In this document: one piece after another, positions 27,858 through 37,049 of the stretch
Layout: the number at the start of each line of letters is the position of its first letter
Numbering within the stretch: position 1 is the first letter of the stretch
Source: CAVQJU01 sp963755195
Lineage (GTDB): Bacteria; Acidobacteriota; Vicinamibacteria; Vicinamibacterales; CAVVIG01
Assembly (NCBI GenBank): GCA_963755195.1
Contig: CAVWIZ010000008.1
Coordinates: 930,001 to 994,000, forward strand
Direction of reading: 5' to 3'
DNA: 64,000 bases
Position numbers and translations under genes: made by a program
Notes under the pieces: generated by a model
What the model was told of the DNA's origin: nothing
The model's input: the letters and a program-made list of their open reading frames with translations, nothing else
Database searches by the model: none

Positions 27858-29159
27858 CTACGACGAGCCTTTCTTGTCCCACGCGAGCGAGCCGGCGTCT
27901 GTACCGGCGACCGAGTACAGCGCGCCCGGCGCGTTGCGCGTCTTCTGGAACGCCTCGAGCGTCTCCCCGCGCATGGCCGCGTAGATGTGCAGATTGGAGA
28001 CGCCGACGACGGCGCCGAGCTTTTCGAGCATGAAGAAGATGACGCCGTAGTGGATCATGCCGCGCCAGTCGCGGCGCCGGACGAGATCGCGTTCCTCTTC
28101 GGTCAACCCGGCTTCGGCGAACGCCGCTTCGGGGTCGGCCTTGAACCGGTTTCTGTGCGCCGGGCCAATCATGTCGTGCAGGAACTTGTTCAGGCGGTAG
28201 GCCTTCACGCTGCGCTCGAGCGTGAACGGGTACGTGCCGGGAATCTTCTCCGCGCCCGCGAGCTGCCGCGCCATGTGATGGCGATATTCGGCCGTGTCGC
28301 TGCCGACAGCAGGTGACGCGTCGTTCTCGTAGATGGCCGTGGCGATCGCGGTCATGGACGGCAGGTAGTAGCTCTGGTGAATCTTCCGGATGTTCGAAGA
28401 CAGCGCGCCGCGCATGACGAGCCACATGATGACTTCCGAGCCTTCGAAGCCGCCCCACTCGGCGTACTCGGCGTGCGTCAGCTCGGCGAGACGTTCCGGA
28501 TCCTTCTCGATGAGCTCGAGGAACTGCATGTCCCACGGCGTGTTGTTGAAGCCCGACCGCTCGCCGTGCACCTGATGTGAAAGTCCGCCGGTCGCCACGA
28601 GCGCCACCTTGAGGTCTTCCGGATAGCTCTCGATGGCCCGCCGCAGCGACTGCCCGAGCTTGTAGCACCGGCGTGCGGACGGGATGGGAAACTGCAACAC
28701 GCCCACGACCAGCGGGATGATTCGCGCCGGCCACTCGCCCGTCTTCGTCTGGCGGGCCAACATCGACAGCGGCGAGAACAAGCCGTGGTCGAGCGGCTTG
28801 TCCTGGAAGAACGACATGTCGAACTCGTCGGCCATCAGCGCCTGGCCGATGTGCCGCGCCAGCGCCGGATGGCCGATCGCCGGCGGCAGGGCACGCGGAC
28901 CGCCGCCTTCGTCCGCGACGGGAAACGTCTCGCCGACGCCGAGCGTGAACGCGGAGTAATGATCGAAGAAGAACGACGTCACGTGATCGTTGAAGATGAA
29001 CACCATCACGTCCGGCTTCTTCTCGTCGATCCACTGCCGCAGCGGCTCGTAGTGCTCGAAGATCGGCGCCCACGCCGGATCGTCGCGTTTGTCGCGATCG
29101 AACGCGAAACCGATGGTGGGTGTGTGCGAGCTGGCGAGGGCGCCTATGATTCGTGCCAT
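27858..29159 (-). CDS. Gallate/protocatechuate 4,5-type extradiol dioxygenase (LigB-LigA fusion)
   Basis: Intact, 433 residues. The LigB part has SSHTPTIGFAFD with His12 and FIFNDHVTSFFFD with His59, positions matching the iron ligands of LigB (His12, His61), and ATGGLSHQVHGERSGFNN. From about residue 300 a LigA-like helical domain follows (LNKFLHDMIGPAHRNRFKAD, EAGLTEEERDLVRRRDWRGM, GVSNLHIYAAM). A fused B-A chain of this length is typical of gallate dioxygenases (GalA, DesB; about 420 residues), though syringate- or protocatechuate-type activity cannot be excluded. It would open the ring of gallate with O2 in the cytoplasm. Promoter and palindrome lie upstream. Confidence 0.9.
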   Translation of the reverse strand: MARIIGALASSHTPTIGFAFDRDKRDDPAWAPIFEHYEPLRQWIDEKKPDVMVFIFNDHVTSFFFDHYSAFTLGVGETFPVADEGGGPRALPPAIGHPALARHIGQALMADEFDMSFFQDKPLDHGLFSPLSMLARQTKTGEWPARIIPLVVGVLQFPIPSARRCYKLGQSLRRAIESYPEDLKVALVATGGLSHQVHGERSGFNNTPWDMQFLELIEKDPERLAELTHAEYAEWGGFEGSEVIMWLVMRGALSSNIRKIHQSYYLPSMTAIATAIYENDASPAVGSDTAEYRHHMARQLAGAEKIPGTYPFTLERSVKAYRLNKFLHDMIGPAHRNRFKADPEAAFAEAGLTEEERDLVRRRDWRGMIHYGVIFFMLEKLGAVVGVSNLHIYAAMRGETLEAFQKTRNAPGALYSVAGTDAGSLAWDKKGSS

Positions 29160-29216
29160 CGACTCAATTCTTGGATAGGGAGCGCGGACGCGCCCCGGTT
29201 ACTTACCAACTTGTTC

Positions 29217-29265
29217 GGCATACTATGCCCGCCGGAATTGTTCCACCGCGCCTGTGTAGTGTCAA
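29217..29265 (-). promoter_or_regulatory. Promoter and palindromic operator of the dioxygenase gene
   Basis: On the minus strand TTGACA (29260-29265), 17-bp spacer, AACAAT (29237-29242). Just downstream, over the expected start of transcription, is the perfect inverted repeat GGCATA-C-TATGCC (29217-29229), suited to a repressor. The leader to the ATG at 29159 is about 70 nt. Confidence 0.5.
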
Positions 29266-29298
29266 TGAACGTCCGCGCTCAACAGCTTTCGTGTGACG

Positions 29299-30297
29299 TC
29301 AATCCTCCGCCCGCGCGCTCTGGAGGATATGGAGCAGCCCGTAGTTGCCCTCGTGGCACGCGTATTCGAACACGGGCTGGCTGTCGTCTTTCGTCAGCGT
29401 CATGGCGAACGTCCAGGGGCGCGTCCAGACCTCCGGATCGTTGACCGTCACTTCCCAGTTCAGCTTGCCCGGAGCCATCGGCGTAAACCTTTCGACGAGC
29501 CGGAGCTTCTCGCTGTTGTAGCGGTTGTTGTAACCGAAGTGTGTGCGATTGGTGAAGTTCGTCGTCTCGACCACGAGCGTGTCGCCGTCGAAATGCCCGC
29601 GCGCATCACCCATCAGCTCGCGCACCGCGGCGCCGACGTGCGGCCGGCCGTCGAGCGGGATGATGCGCGTCTCGTGAATCATCTCGTAGCGGATGGCGAT
29701 CGTGTCCGGCGCCTGGACGATCTGATACGCGTTGCCGTAAATACCCGGCATCATCGAGCCCGGGAGGCCGCGCGTGATGCAGCGGTCGTACATGCTCCGA
29801 TCGTCCGGGGAGTCCGCGCGACCCTCGCCATTGCGCGCGTTGTTGAGCAGCGCGACCGCGGCTTCGCGGCGAAGCGCCTGAGGCGTCAGGGCCGGGAGCT
29901 GACCGTCGGGCGGATCGATGATGAACCACGGCCGGGTGCCCCTGGCGCCGAGGTGATCGTACCAGTGCGTCGGCCCCGCGCCGGTTTCCGCGCCGCCGAT
30001 TCCGCCCGCGAACTCTCGAGCAGCGGCTGCGCGCTCCTTCGCAAGCTGGGCAAGATCGGTCTCGTTGAACGCCGCCGCGTCCTTGCCGGCGAGCTGCCGC
30101 GGTCGTTCGAGCGGCGTGTTCGCCTCATCCTTGTTGGTGTAGTCGCCGTGGATATCAGGATGCGCCCACGCGGTTCGTGGGGCCCGATACGTCGCTTTTC
30201 GCTGAGCCGCCGAAGGGGCCTGGCCCGCAAGAGGCGTGGTCAGCGCGCCAGCCACGCCAGAGAGCAGCACCACCGTGAGAATCCGCCTTGTCTGCAT
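29299..30297 (-). CDS. Secreted protein of the G-x-P-D-x-x-G-x-W family (copy 6)
   Basis: Intact, 332 residues; ATG at 30297 has GGGAGGC ahead. Signal peptide MQTRRILTVVLLSGVAGALT. Motifs: AHPDIHGDYTNKDEANTPLE, RPRQLAGKDAAAF, FIIDPPDGQLPALT, MYDRCITRGLPGSMMPGIYG, GDARGHFDGDTLVVETTNF, LRLVERFTPMAPGKLNWEV, YACHEGNYGLLHILQSAR. It pairs with copy 3, sharing the DRCITRG-PGSM-P-IYG and EYACHEGNY blocks. It stands alone between the dioxygenase and the third receptor, with its own start divergent from the receptor promoter. Confidence 0.85.
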   Translation of the reverse strand: MQTRRILTVVLLSGVAGALTTPLAGQAPSAAQRKATYRAPRTAWAHPDIHGDYTNKDEANTPLERPRQLAGKDAAAFNETDLAQLAKERAAAAREFAGGIGGAETGAGPTHWYDHLGARGTRPWFIIDPPDGQLPALTPQALRREAAVALLNNARNGEGRADSPDDRSMYDRCITRGLPGSMMPGIYGNAYQIVQAPDTIAIRYEMIHETRIIPLDGRPHVGAAVRELMGDARGHFDGDTLVVETTNFTNRTHFGYNNRYNSEKLRLVERFTPMAPGKLNWEVTVNDPEVWTRPWTFAMTLTKDDSQPVFEYACHEGNYGLLHILQSARAED

Positions 30298-30357
30298 CGT
30301 GCCTCCCTTGGTTTCTGCAGTGATTCTGAGCCGGACCGGCCGCAAAGGAAAGTCTTA

Positions 30358-30412
30358 CTTCACACAAGCTCGCCATCTTCGCTCTTGCATCTCCATTCGA
30401 GGTGCGTATAGT
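30358..30412 (+). promoter_or_regulatory. Promoter and upstream element of receptor 3
   Basis: TTGCAT (30385-30390), 16-bp spacer, TATAGT (30407-30412). Nine bases before the -35 is TTCACACAAGCTCGCCAT (30358-30375), repeated exactly at 33667-33684 in front of receptor 4. The 5' leader also shares GTCACTGAACGG and the AGGAGGAACACCAC ribosome-site region with receptor 4. Confidence 0.6.
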
Positions 30413-30473
30413 GGCGGGGTTGCCGTTCATTGTCACTGAACGGCGGTCGCAAATGCCGAGGAGGAACACCACC

Positions 30474-33400
30474 ATGGTTAGATGCGTTCGAACGATTCTC
30501 ATCCTGGTATCCCTCGCCGTGATTCCCAATCTCGCCTTCGCTCAAGCGTCAATCGTGGGGACTGTCAAGGATGCCTCGGGCGCCGTGTTGCCAGGCGCCA
30601 CAGTCGAGGCGTCGAGCGCGGCGCTGATCGAGAAGACGCGCTCCGTCATCACCAACGGAACCGGCCAGTATTCAATCGAGGACCTGAGACCTGGCACATA
30701 CACGGTGACCGTTGCGCTAGCCGGGTTTGCCACCGTCAAACGCGAAGGCATCGAGTTGACCGGGGCGTTCGTGGCCACGGTGAACGCGGACATGAAAGTG
30801 GGAGCCGTTTCGGAGACGGTCACGGTCAGCGGCGAAACGCCCATTGTCGACGTGACGAGCACACGCGCCCAGCAGGTGATCAACGGCGAAACGGTCACCC
30901 AGATTCCGTCGTCCCGAAATTATGGAGGCCTGATTGCGCTCGTCCCGTCGATCAACGTTCAGGGCAACGATATCGGCGGCTCTCAGGGCGCCATCTTCAA
31001 CGTGTTCCAGGTCCACGGCGGACGCCGGAACGAAGGGCAGGTCCAGGTCGATGGCATGAGCGCCGGCTACCAGGGCATGGGCGTGTCTTCCTACGTCACC
31101 GAGATCGGCAATGCGCAGGAAGTGGTGTTCTCTCTGTCTGGCGGGCTTGGCGAGGCGAACACCGGCGGCCCGCAGATGAATATCATCGGCAAGCAGGGCG
31201 GGAACAGGTTTGCCGGGACCCTCTTCGTCAACGGCACGGGCAGCGCGCTCCAGGGCACGAACCTGACGCAGGAGCTGAAGGACAAGGGCCTGACAACGGC
31301 GCAATCTCTGGCGAAGGCGTGGGATATCAACCCCGCGTTCGGCGGCCCGGTTGTCCGCGACAAGCTGTGGTTCTTCGGCACCTTCCGCTACCAGTCCAAC
31401 GACCAGAATGTCGCCAGCATGTGGGTCAACTTGAATGCCGGCGATGCCACCAAGTGGACGTATCTCCCCGCCGATGGCAAGAACGGCCGGCCGTTGGAAG
31501 TACCGATCGACGACGGCAGGTGGAAGAACGGCTCTCTGCGGATGACCTGGCAGGCGACTCCACGAAACAAGATCAACTTCTTCACCGACTACCAGCGGAT
31601 TTGCCAGCACTGCATCCAGGGCGGCTCCAGTTCCGGGCTCACCTTCGCCGGGACGATTGCCTCACCAGAAGCGCTGCAGAAGGTCGAGAATCGCCCGAAC
31701 TCGATGACCCAGATCGCCTGGACATCGCCGGTCACGTCCCGGCTGCTGCTCGAAGGCAGCGCTCAGCTGGGGCCCTACTTCTGGTGGGGAGGAACCCAGA
31801 AGAATTCATACGATCAGACAATGATTCCGGTGCAGGACGATGGCGGCCTGATTCCGGGGCTCAACTACCGGTCCAGCAACTGGTCGGACCACACCGGCTT
31901 CACGAACATCGTCCAGGGATCCGCATCGTACGTCACCGGGTCGCACTCGGCGAAGTTCGGCGTCCGCTACCACGCCAACGACTCGACGTTTCCGAAAAAC
32001 TACTACAACAACAGCCTGCTCAAGTACAACTTCAATAGCGGCGTTCCCTACCAGTTGACGATGTACACCGATCAGGGATCGAGCCAACAGCAGCACCAGG
32101 GCATGTTTGCCCTGTATGCACAGGATCGATGGACTGCTGGCCGCCTCACGTTGCAGGGTGGCCTCCGCTTCGAGCGCCTGGTCGACCACTTCGGTCAGCA
32201 GCAGATGGGACCGAACCGGTTCCTTCCGACCGCCGTCACGTTCCCCGACCAGGACGGTCCCCTCAATCAGAAAGACCTGCAGCCGAGGTTCGGAGCGGCC
32301 TACGATGTATTCGGCAACGGGAGGACGGCGGTGAAGTTCTTCCTGGGCGAGTACGTCACGACGACAAACACCGTCAACGAGTGGCTGTTCTACAGTCCAG
32401 CAGGAATCGGGCATTTTACCTCGAGCACGACTAGAACCTGGGGCGATGCCAACGGCGACTTCGTGGCCAACTGCGACCTTCTCAACCCGGCAGCCAACCT
32501 CGAATGCGGCCCGATGGCGCAGCCGACATTTGGGAAAACGATCTCGCCAACCACGGTCGATCCGGACACCACCGAAGGCTGGAACAAGCGGGAGCACAGT
32601 TGGGACTTGTCCGTCGCCCTCCAGCAGCAGATCGCCCCGAGGGTGTCGCTCGAGGTGAGCTACAACCGGCGGAGCTGGGGCAACCTGCAATCCACAATCA
32701 ACCGCAACCTGACGCCGGCCGACTTCGATACGTTCACATACAAGGTGCCGACTGATGCGAAGCTGGCGAGCTCCGGCCAGACGCTGACGTACGTGGACCT
32801 GAAGCCGGCGAAGTTCGGCCAGATCGATAACTACCTCACCTTTTCCAATAAAGTCGGCAATGCGTTCAACACCTACAACGGCGTCGATCTCGCCGTGAAC
32901 GCGCGCATGCGAGCGGTCGTTTTGCAAGGTGGGTTCAGCACCGGGAACGTCGTCGAGGACAACTGCGGGGTGGCCCAAGCGCACCCGGAAATCAACATCT
33001 TCGGGGCCTGGGGCGGCACGCTCTCGTTCTTCGATGCCTTCCAGCCCGGCCTCTGGCAGTGGCCGGTGGCCTACTGTCATCGCGAGTCGGGATGGCAAAC
33101 GAACGTCAAGGGGCTGGCAACCTACACCCTGCCGAAGGCCGACGTGCTCATCAGCGGGACGTTCCACAGCCTCCCGTACCCGGGGAGCAACTTCCCGAGC
33201 GTCACGAGCCAGAGCCTGATTGCGCAGACCTTCGTAGTTTTCGCCGATACGAGTCTCGGGCGGTTCTTCGCCAATGGCTCTCCCGTCGCGCCCGTGCAGC
33301 TGGTCCAGCCCGGCACGGTGTACGGCGATCGCCTCACCGGAGTGGATCTCCGGTTCGGAAAGAATCTGAGATACGGGCGGACCCGCACGTTGGTTGCGCT

Positions 33401-33530
33401 CGACATCTTCAACCTGTTCAACTCCAACGCGGTGGACGTCTACCAACAGAACTACGGGACGACGTATCTCAATCCGTTGTCGATCACGCAGGCGCGGTTC
33501 TTCAAGATCGGCGTGCAGTTCGACTTCTGA
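30474..33530 (+). CDS. TonB-dependent receptor, Oar-type (receptor 3)
   Basis: Intact, 1018 residues from the ATG at 30474, which follows GAGGAGGAACACCACC. Signal peptide ends NLAFAQ. Carboxypeptidase-regulatory-like domain (VGTVKDASGAVLPGATVEA, GQYSIEDLRPGTYTVTVALA), plug (GQVQVDGMSAGYQGMGVSS, GGPQMNIIGKQGGNRFAG) and a barrel ending FFKIGVQFDF. Barrel strands carry blocks such as YVTGSHSAKFGVRYH and FQPGLWQWPVAYCHRESGW. It differs from receptors 1 and 2 but is a close paralogue of receptor 4. Outer membrane; substrate unknown. Confidence 0.93.
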   Translation: MVRCVRTILILVSLAVIPNLAFAQASIVGTVKDASGAVLPGATVEASSAALIEKTRSVITNGTGQYSIEDLRPGTYTVTVALAGFATVKREGIELTGAFVATVNADMKVGAVSETVTVSGETPIVDVTSTRAQQVINGETVTQIPSSRNYGGLIALVPSINVQGNDIGGSQGAIFNVFQVHGGRRNEGQVQVDGMSAGYQGMGVSSYVTEIGNAQEVVFSLSGGLGEANTGGPQMNIIGKQGGNRFAGTLFVNGTGSALQGTNLTQELKDKGLTTAQSLAKAWDINPAFGGPVVRDKLWFFGTFRYQSNDQNVASMWVNLNAGDATKWTYLPADGKNGRPLEVPIDDGRWKNGSLRMTWQATPRNKINFFTDYQRICQHCIQGGSSSGLTFAGTIASPEALQKVENRPNSMTQIAWTSPVTSRLLLEGSAQLGPYFWWGGTQKNSYDQTMIPVQDDGGLIPGLNYRSSNWSDHTGFTNIVQGSASYVTGSHSAKFGVRYHANDSTFPKNYYNNSLLKYNFNSGVPYQLTMYTDQGSSQQQHQGMFALYAQDRWTAGRLTLQGGLRFERLVDHFGQQQMGPNRFLPTAVTFPDQDGPLNQKDLQPRFGAAYDVFGNGRTAVKFFLGEYVTTTNTVNEWLFYSPAGIGHFTSSTTRTWGDANGDFVANCDLLNPAANLECGPMAQPTFGKTISPTTVDPDTTEGWNKREHSWDLSVALQQQIAPRVSLEVSYNRRSWGNLQSTINRNLTPADFDTFTYKVPTDAKLASSGQTLTYVDLKPAKFGQIDNYLTFSNKVGNAFNTYNGVDLAVNARMRAVVLQGGFSTGNVVEDNCGVAQAHPEINIFGAWGGTLSFFDAFQPGLWQWPVAYCHRESGWQTNVKGLATYTLPKADVLISGTFHSLPYPGSNFPSVTSQSLIAQTFVVFADTSLGRFFANGSPVAPVQLVQPGTVYGDRLTGVDLRFGKNLRYGRTRTLVALDIFNLFNSNAVDVYQQNYGTTYLNPLSITQARFFKIGVQFDF

Positions 33531-33552
33531 GGTAAGAACCTGCTATCAGAAG

Positions 33553-33592
33553 CCCGTGCCCGGGTGAATTTCGATCATCCGGGCGCGGGTTT
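33553..33592 (+). terminator. Hairpin terminator after receptor 3
   Basis: CCCGTGCCCGG (33553-33563) pairs with CCGGGCGCGGG (33579-33589) through ten Watson-Crick pairs and one G-U pair, with a 15-base loop and TTT after it. It lies 23 bp after the receptor 3 stop. Confidence 0.6.
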
Positions 33593-33666
33593 CAACCCGC
33601 TCAGGCCCCGAATCAAGATTCCCTCAGGGACGGAATCTCCAATCATTTGGATTATCGCGGTCTTGC

Positions 33667-33723
33667 TTCACACAAGCTCGCCATTCATTCGCTTTTTTCA
33701 TCCCCCACCTGGGGCACTATAGT
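33667..33723 (+). promoter_or_regulatory. Promoter and upstream element of receptor 4
   Basis: TTTTCA (33695-33700), 17-bp spacer, TATAGT (33718-33723), preceded by the 18-base element at 33667-33684 that is identical to the one before receptor 3. The leader contains GTCACTGAACGG and ends with GAGGAGGAACACCAC before the ATG at 33783. Confidence 0.6.
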
Positions 33724-33782
33724 AATCAGTGCCGTTTACTGTCACTGAACGGATGTTCTCAACACAGAGGAGGAACACCACT

Positions 33783-36700
33783 ATGGTCAGATGTTTTAGA
33801 GCGATCCTCATGCTGGTATCGCTCACATTGATTCCAAGCATCGCCTTCGCTCAGGCGACGGCGTCAATCGTAGGAATCGCCAAGGACGCGTCGGGCGCCG
33901 TCCTGCCGGGCGTCATCGTCGAGGCGTCGAGCCCGGCGCTCATCGAGAAGACGCGCACGCGTCGTCACGAGCGGAACCGGTCAGTACTCCATCGACAGCC
34001 TGCGACCGGGGACCTACACGGTCACGTTTACGCTGACCGGGTTCGCCACGGTCAAGCGCGAAGGCATCGAGTTGACCGGCTAGCTTCGTCGCGACGGTGA
34101 ACGCCGACATGAAAGTCGGAGGCGTGACCGAGACGGTCGTCGTCACCGGCGAAGCGCCGACCGTCGACGTGACGAGCACGCGCAACCAGCAGGTGCTCAG
34201 CGGCCAGACGATCGCCGACATTCCCGTCGTCGCGAAACTACTCGGCGTTCACGCATCTCATCCCGGCGATCAACGTCCAGCAGAACGACTTCGAAGGCAG
34301 CAACCCGGCGCTCTACAGCGTGTTCCAGATCCACGGCGGGCGCCGGAACGAGGGACAGGTCCTCGTCGACGGCATGAACGGCGGCTACCAGGGCATGGGC
34401 GTGTCGGGCTACGTGCCCGAAGTCGGCAACTCGCAGGAAGTGGTGTTCAACCTGACCGGCGGGCTGGGCGAGGCGACCACCGGCGGCCCGCAGATGAACA
34501 TCATCGGCAAGCAGGGCGGCAACCGCTTCGCCGGCACCTTCTTCATGAGCGGCACGGGCAGCGCGTTCCAGGGCAACAACCTCACGCCGGAGATCATCGC
34601 GAAAGGGCTCACGGCCACGGGTGACATCCAGAAGCTCTGGGAGGTGAATCCCTCGTTCGGCGGCCCGATCGTCCGCGACAGACTCTGGTTCTTCGGCACG
34701 TTCCGCTACCTGCTCAGCAGGCAGGGCGTCCCGAGCATGTGGGTCAACAAGAACGCGGGCAACCCGAACGCCTGGACCTACGAGCCCGGACAAGAGCCAG
34801 CAGGCGATCAACGACGGCGTCTGGAAGCAGGGGAACCTGCGGCTGACCTGGCAGCCGACGACGCGCAACAAGATCAACTATCTGGTCAAGTCTGCAGTAT
34901 TCCTGCATCGCCTGCGAACAGGGCGGCGACGGGACCGGGCTTGGGTTCGGCGCGTCGATCCGCTCGCCTGAGGCGTACAGCACCAACACCAACCACCCGA
35001 GCATGATGAACCAGATCGCCTGGCAGTCGCCGGTGAACTCGCGCCTGCTGCTCGAAGCCAACGCGCAACTCGGTGCGTACTTCTGGTGGGGCAGCGAGCA
35101 GAAGAATTCGTTACGACACCACGATGATTCCGGTGCAGGAAACGGCCGGCGCCATCCCGAACATCAACTACCGTGCCGAAAACTGGTCCGGCCACAAGGG
35201 CTTTACGAACATCGTCCAGGGATCCGCGTCGTACATCACCGGGTCGCACTCGGCGAAGGTCGGCTTCCGCCTCCACCAGAACATCGCGAATTACCCGATC
35301 AACTTCTACAACAACACGCAGCTCAGTTACATGTTCACGAACGGCGTGCCCGACGGCGGTGACGGTGAACGGCGACGCGAACTCGCACCAGGAACAGCAC
35401 CAGTTCATGTACGCGCTGTACGCGCAGGATCGCTGGACGGCCAGGCGTCTGACGCTGCAGGGCGGCCTGCGCTTCGAGCACCTCGGCGACTCCTTCCCGC
35501 AGCAGCAGATGGGGCCGAACCTCTACCTGCCCACCGCCGTGGTGTTCCCGGCGCAGGACGGCCCGCTCAGCCAGAAGGACCTGATGCCGCGGTTCGGCGC
35601 GTCCTACGACGTGTTCGGCAACGGGAAGACGGCCGTGAAGTTCTTCGTGGGCCGGTACGTGACGACGTTCAACACGGTCGACGAATGGGTGAACTACAGC
35701 CCGGCCGGGCTCGGTCATTTTGTCACCGCAGGACCAGAACAGACCCTGGGGCGACGCGAACAACGACAAGGTCGTCAACTGCAACCTGCTGAACCCGGCC
35801 GCGAACGGCGAGTGCGGTCCGGGGAATCCGTCCTTCTTGAAGAGTGTCTCCCCGCTCACGACCGACCCGGCGCTGACGAGCGGCTGGAACTCGCGGGAGT
35901 ACAGCTGGGATATCAGCGGCGGCGTGACGCAGCAGACTCGCGCCGAGAGTCTCGCTCGAAGTGGACTACATCCGCCGGAGCTGGGGCAACCTGACGGCGA
36001 CGGTCAACCGCGCGTGGACGCCGGCCGACTTCGACACGTTCCTCTACACCGTGCCTCAGGACAGCCGGCTGCCGGGCGGCGGCGGGTACAACCTGACGTT
36101 CCGCGACATCAAGCCCGGAGCCTACACACGAGCCGCCGACAACTACCTGTCGTTCTCCGACAACCTCGGCGGCGCCTACAACAAGTTCAACGGCGTGGAC
36201 GTCACCGTGAACGCGCGTCTGCGCAGCGTCACGCTCCAGGGCGGCACGAGCAGCGGAAACGTCGTCGAGGACTCCTGCGGCGTGGTCCAGAATCACCCCG
36301 AGTACTACATCTTCGGGCCCTGGGGCGGCACAGGCGGGTTCCTCGACACGTTCCTCGGCGGCCTCGGGCAGTGGCCGCAGCAGTTCTGCCATCGCGAGTC
36401 GGGCTGGCAGACGAACGTCAAGGGCCTGGCGACCTACAACATGCCGAAGGTCGACGTGCTGATCAGCGGGACGTTCCGCAGCCTGCCGTATGCCGGGAAC
36501 GAGTTCCCGTCCATCCAGAGCCAGAGCCTGAACGGCACAGGTGCTGGCACTCAACATCCCCGCCATTGGCCTCGTCGATCCGAACCTGAAACTGAACCGG
36601 CCGTTCGGCAGCGGCCAGGCCGTCGAGTTCTTCAACCTCGTCGAGCCCGGCAAGCTCTACGGCGATCGCCTGAATGCCGTGGATCTGCGCTTCGGCAAGA

Positions 36701-36885
36701 TCCTCAAGTACGACAAGACCAGGACCCAGATCACTCTCGACGTCTACAACCTGTTCAACTCGAACACGACGGAAGTGTACCAGCGGAGCTACTACGCGCC
36801 CCGCGGCGCCGGGTCGACGTATCTCAACCCGCTGTCGATCATGTCGGCGCGGTTCTTCAAGATCACCGCGCAGTTCGACTTTTGA
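33783..36885 (+). CDS. TonB-dependent receptor, Oar-type (receptor 4), heavily frameshifted
   Basis: Starts MVRCFRAILMLVSLTLIPSI and ends FFKITAQFDF at 36885, paralogous along its whole length to receptor 3 (for example GQVLVDGMNGGYQGMGVSG, YITGSHSAKVGFRLH, QFCHRESGWQTNVKGLATY). The frame changes about eleven times (near 33958, 34081, 34240, 34790, 34900, 35108, 35355, 35732, 35945, 36541 and one more). Every segment resumes at the homologous place in receptor 3 with almost nothing lost, so base-level errors in the assembly are likelier than gene decay. Promoter is duplicated from receptor 3. Confidence 0.83.
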
Positions 36886-36896
36886 TGTGATCGAGT

Positions 36897-37010
36897 AGGC
36901 AGGACGGGCAGGATAGTCGGGCAGGATAGGCGGGACGGGCAGGACGGGAAAACCGTTCCAGCCATCCCGCCCATCCCGCCCATCCTGCCTGTTCCAGCCG
37001 ATCCTGCCGG
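36897..37010. repeat. Degenerate 10-bp tandem repeats forming an inverted repeat
   Basis: GGGCAGGAT/GGGACGGGCAG-type units run to about 36950, and complementary CATCCCGCC units follow to 37010. The arms pair over about 29 bp with some five mismatches, around an AAAACCGTTCCAG loop. It lies between convergent genes and could terminate both. Confidence 0.6.
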
Positions 37011-37049
37011 CGATTCGACGTCCGCCGCGCGGACGGCACCCACCAGGTT

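Noticed and set aside
30474..36885. CRISPR or phase-variation array suggested by repeated receptor sequence
   Set aside because: The repeats are two full-length paralogous genes with promoters, not short spaced units, and no cas or recombinase gene is present.
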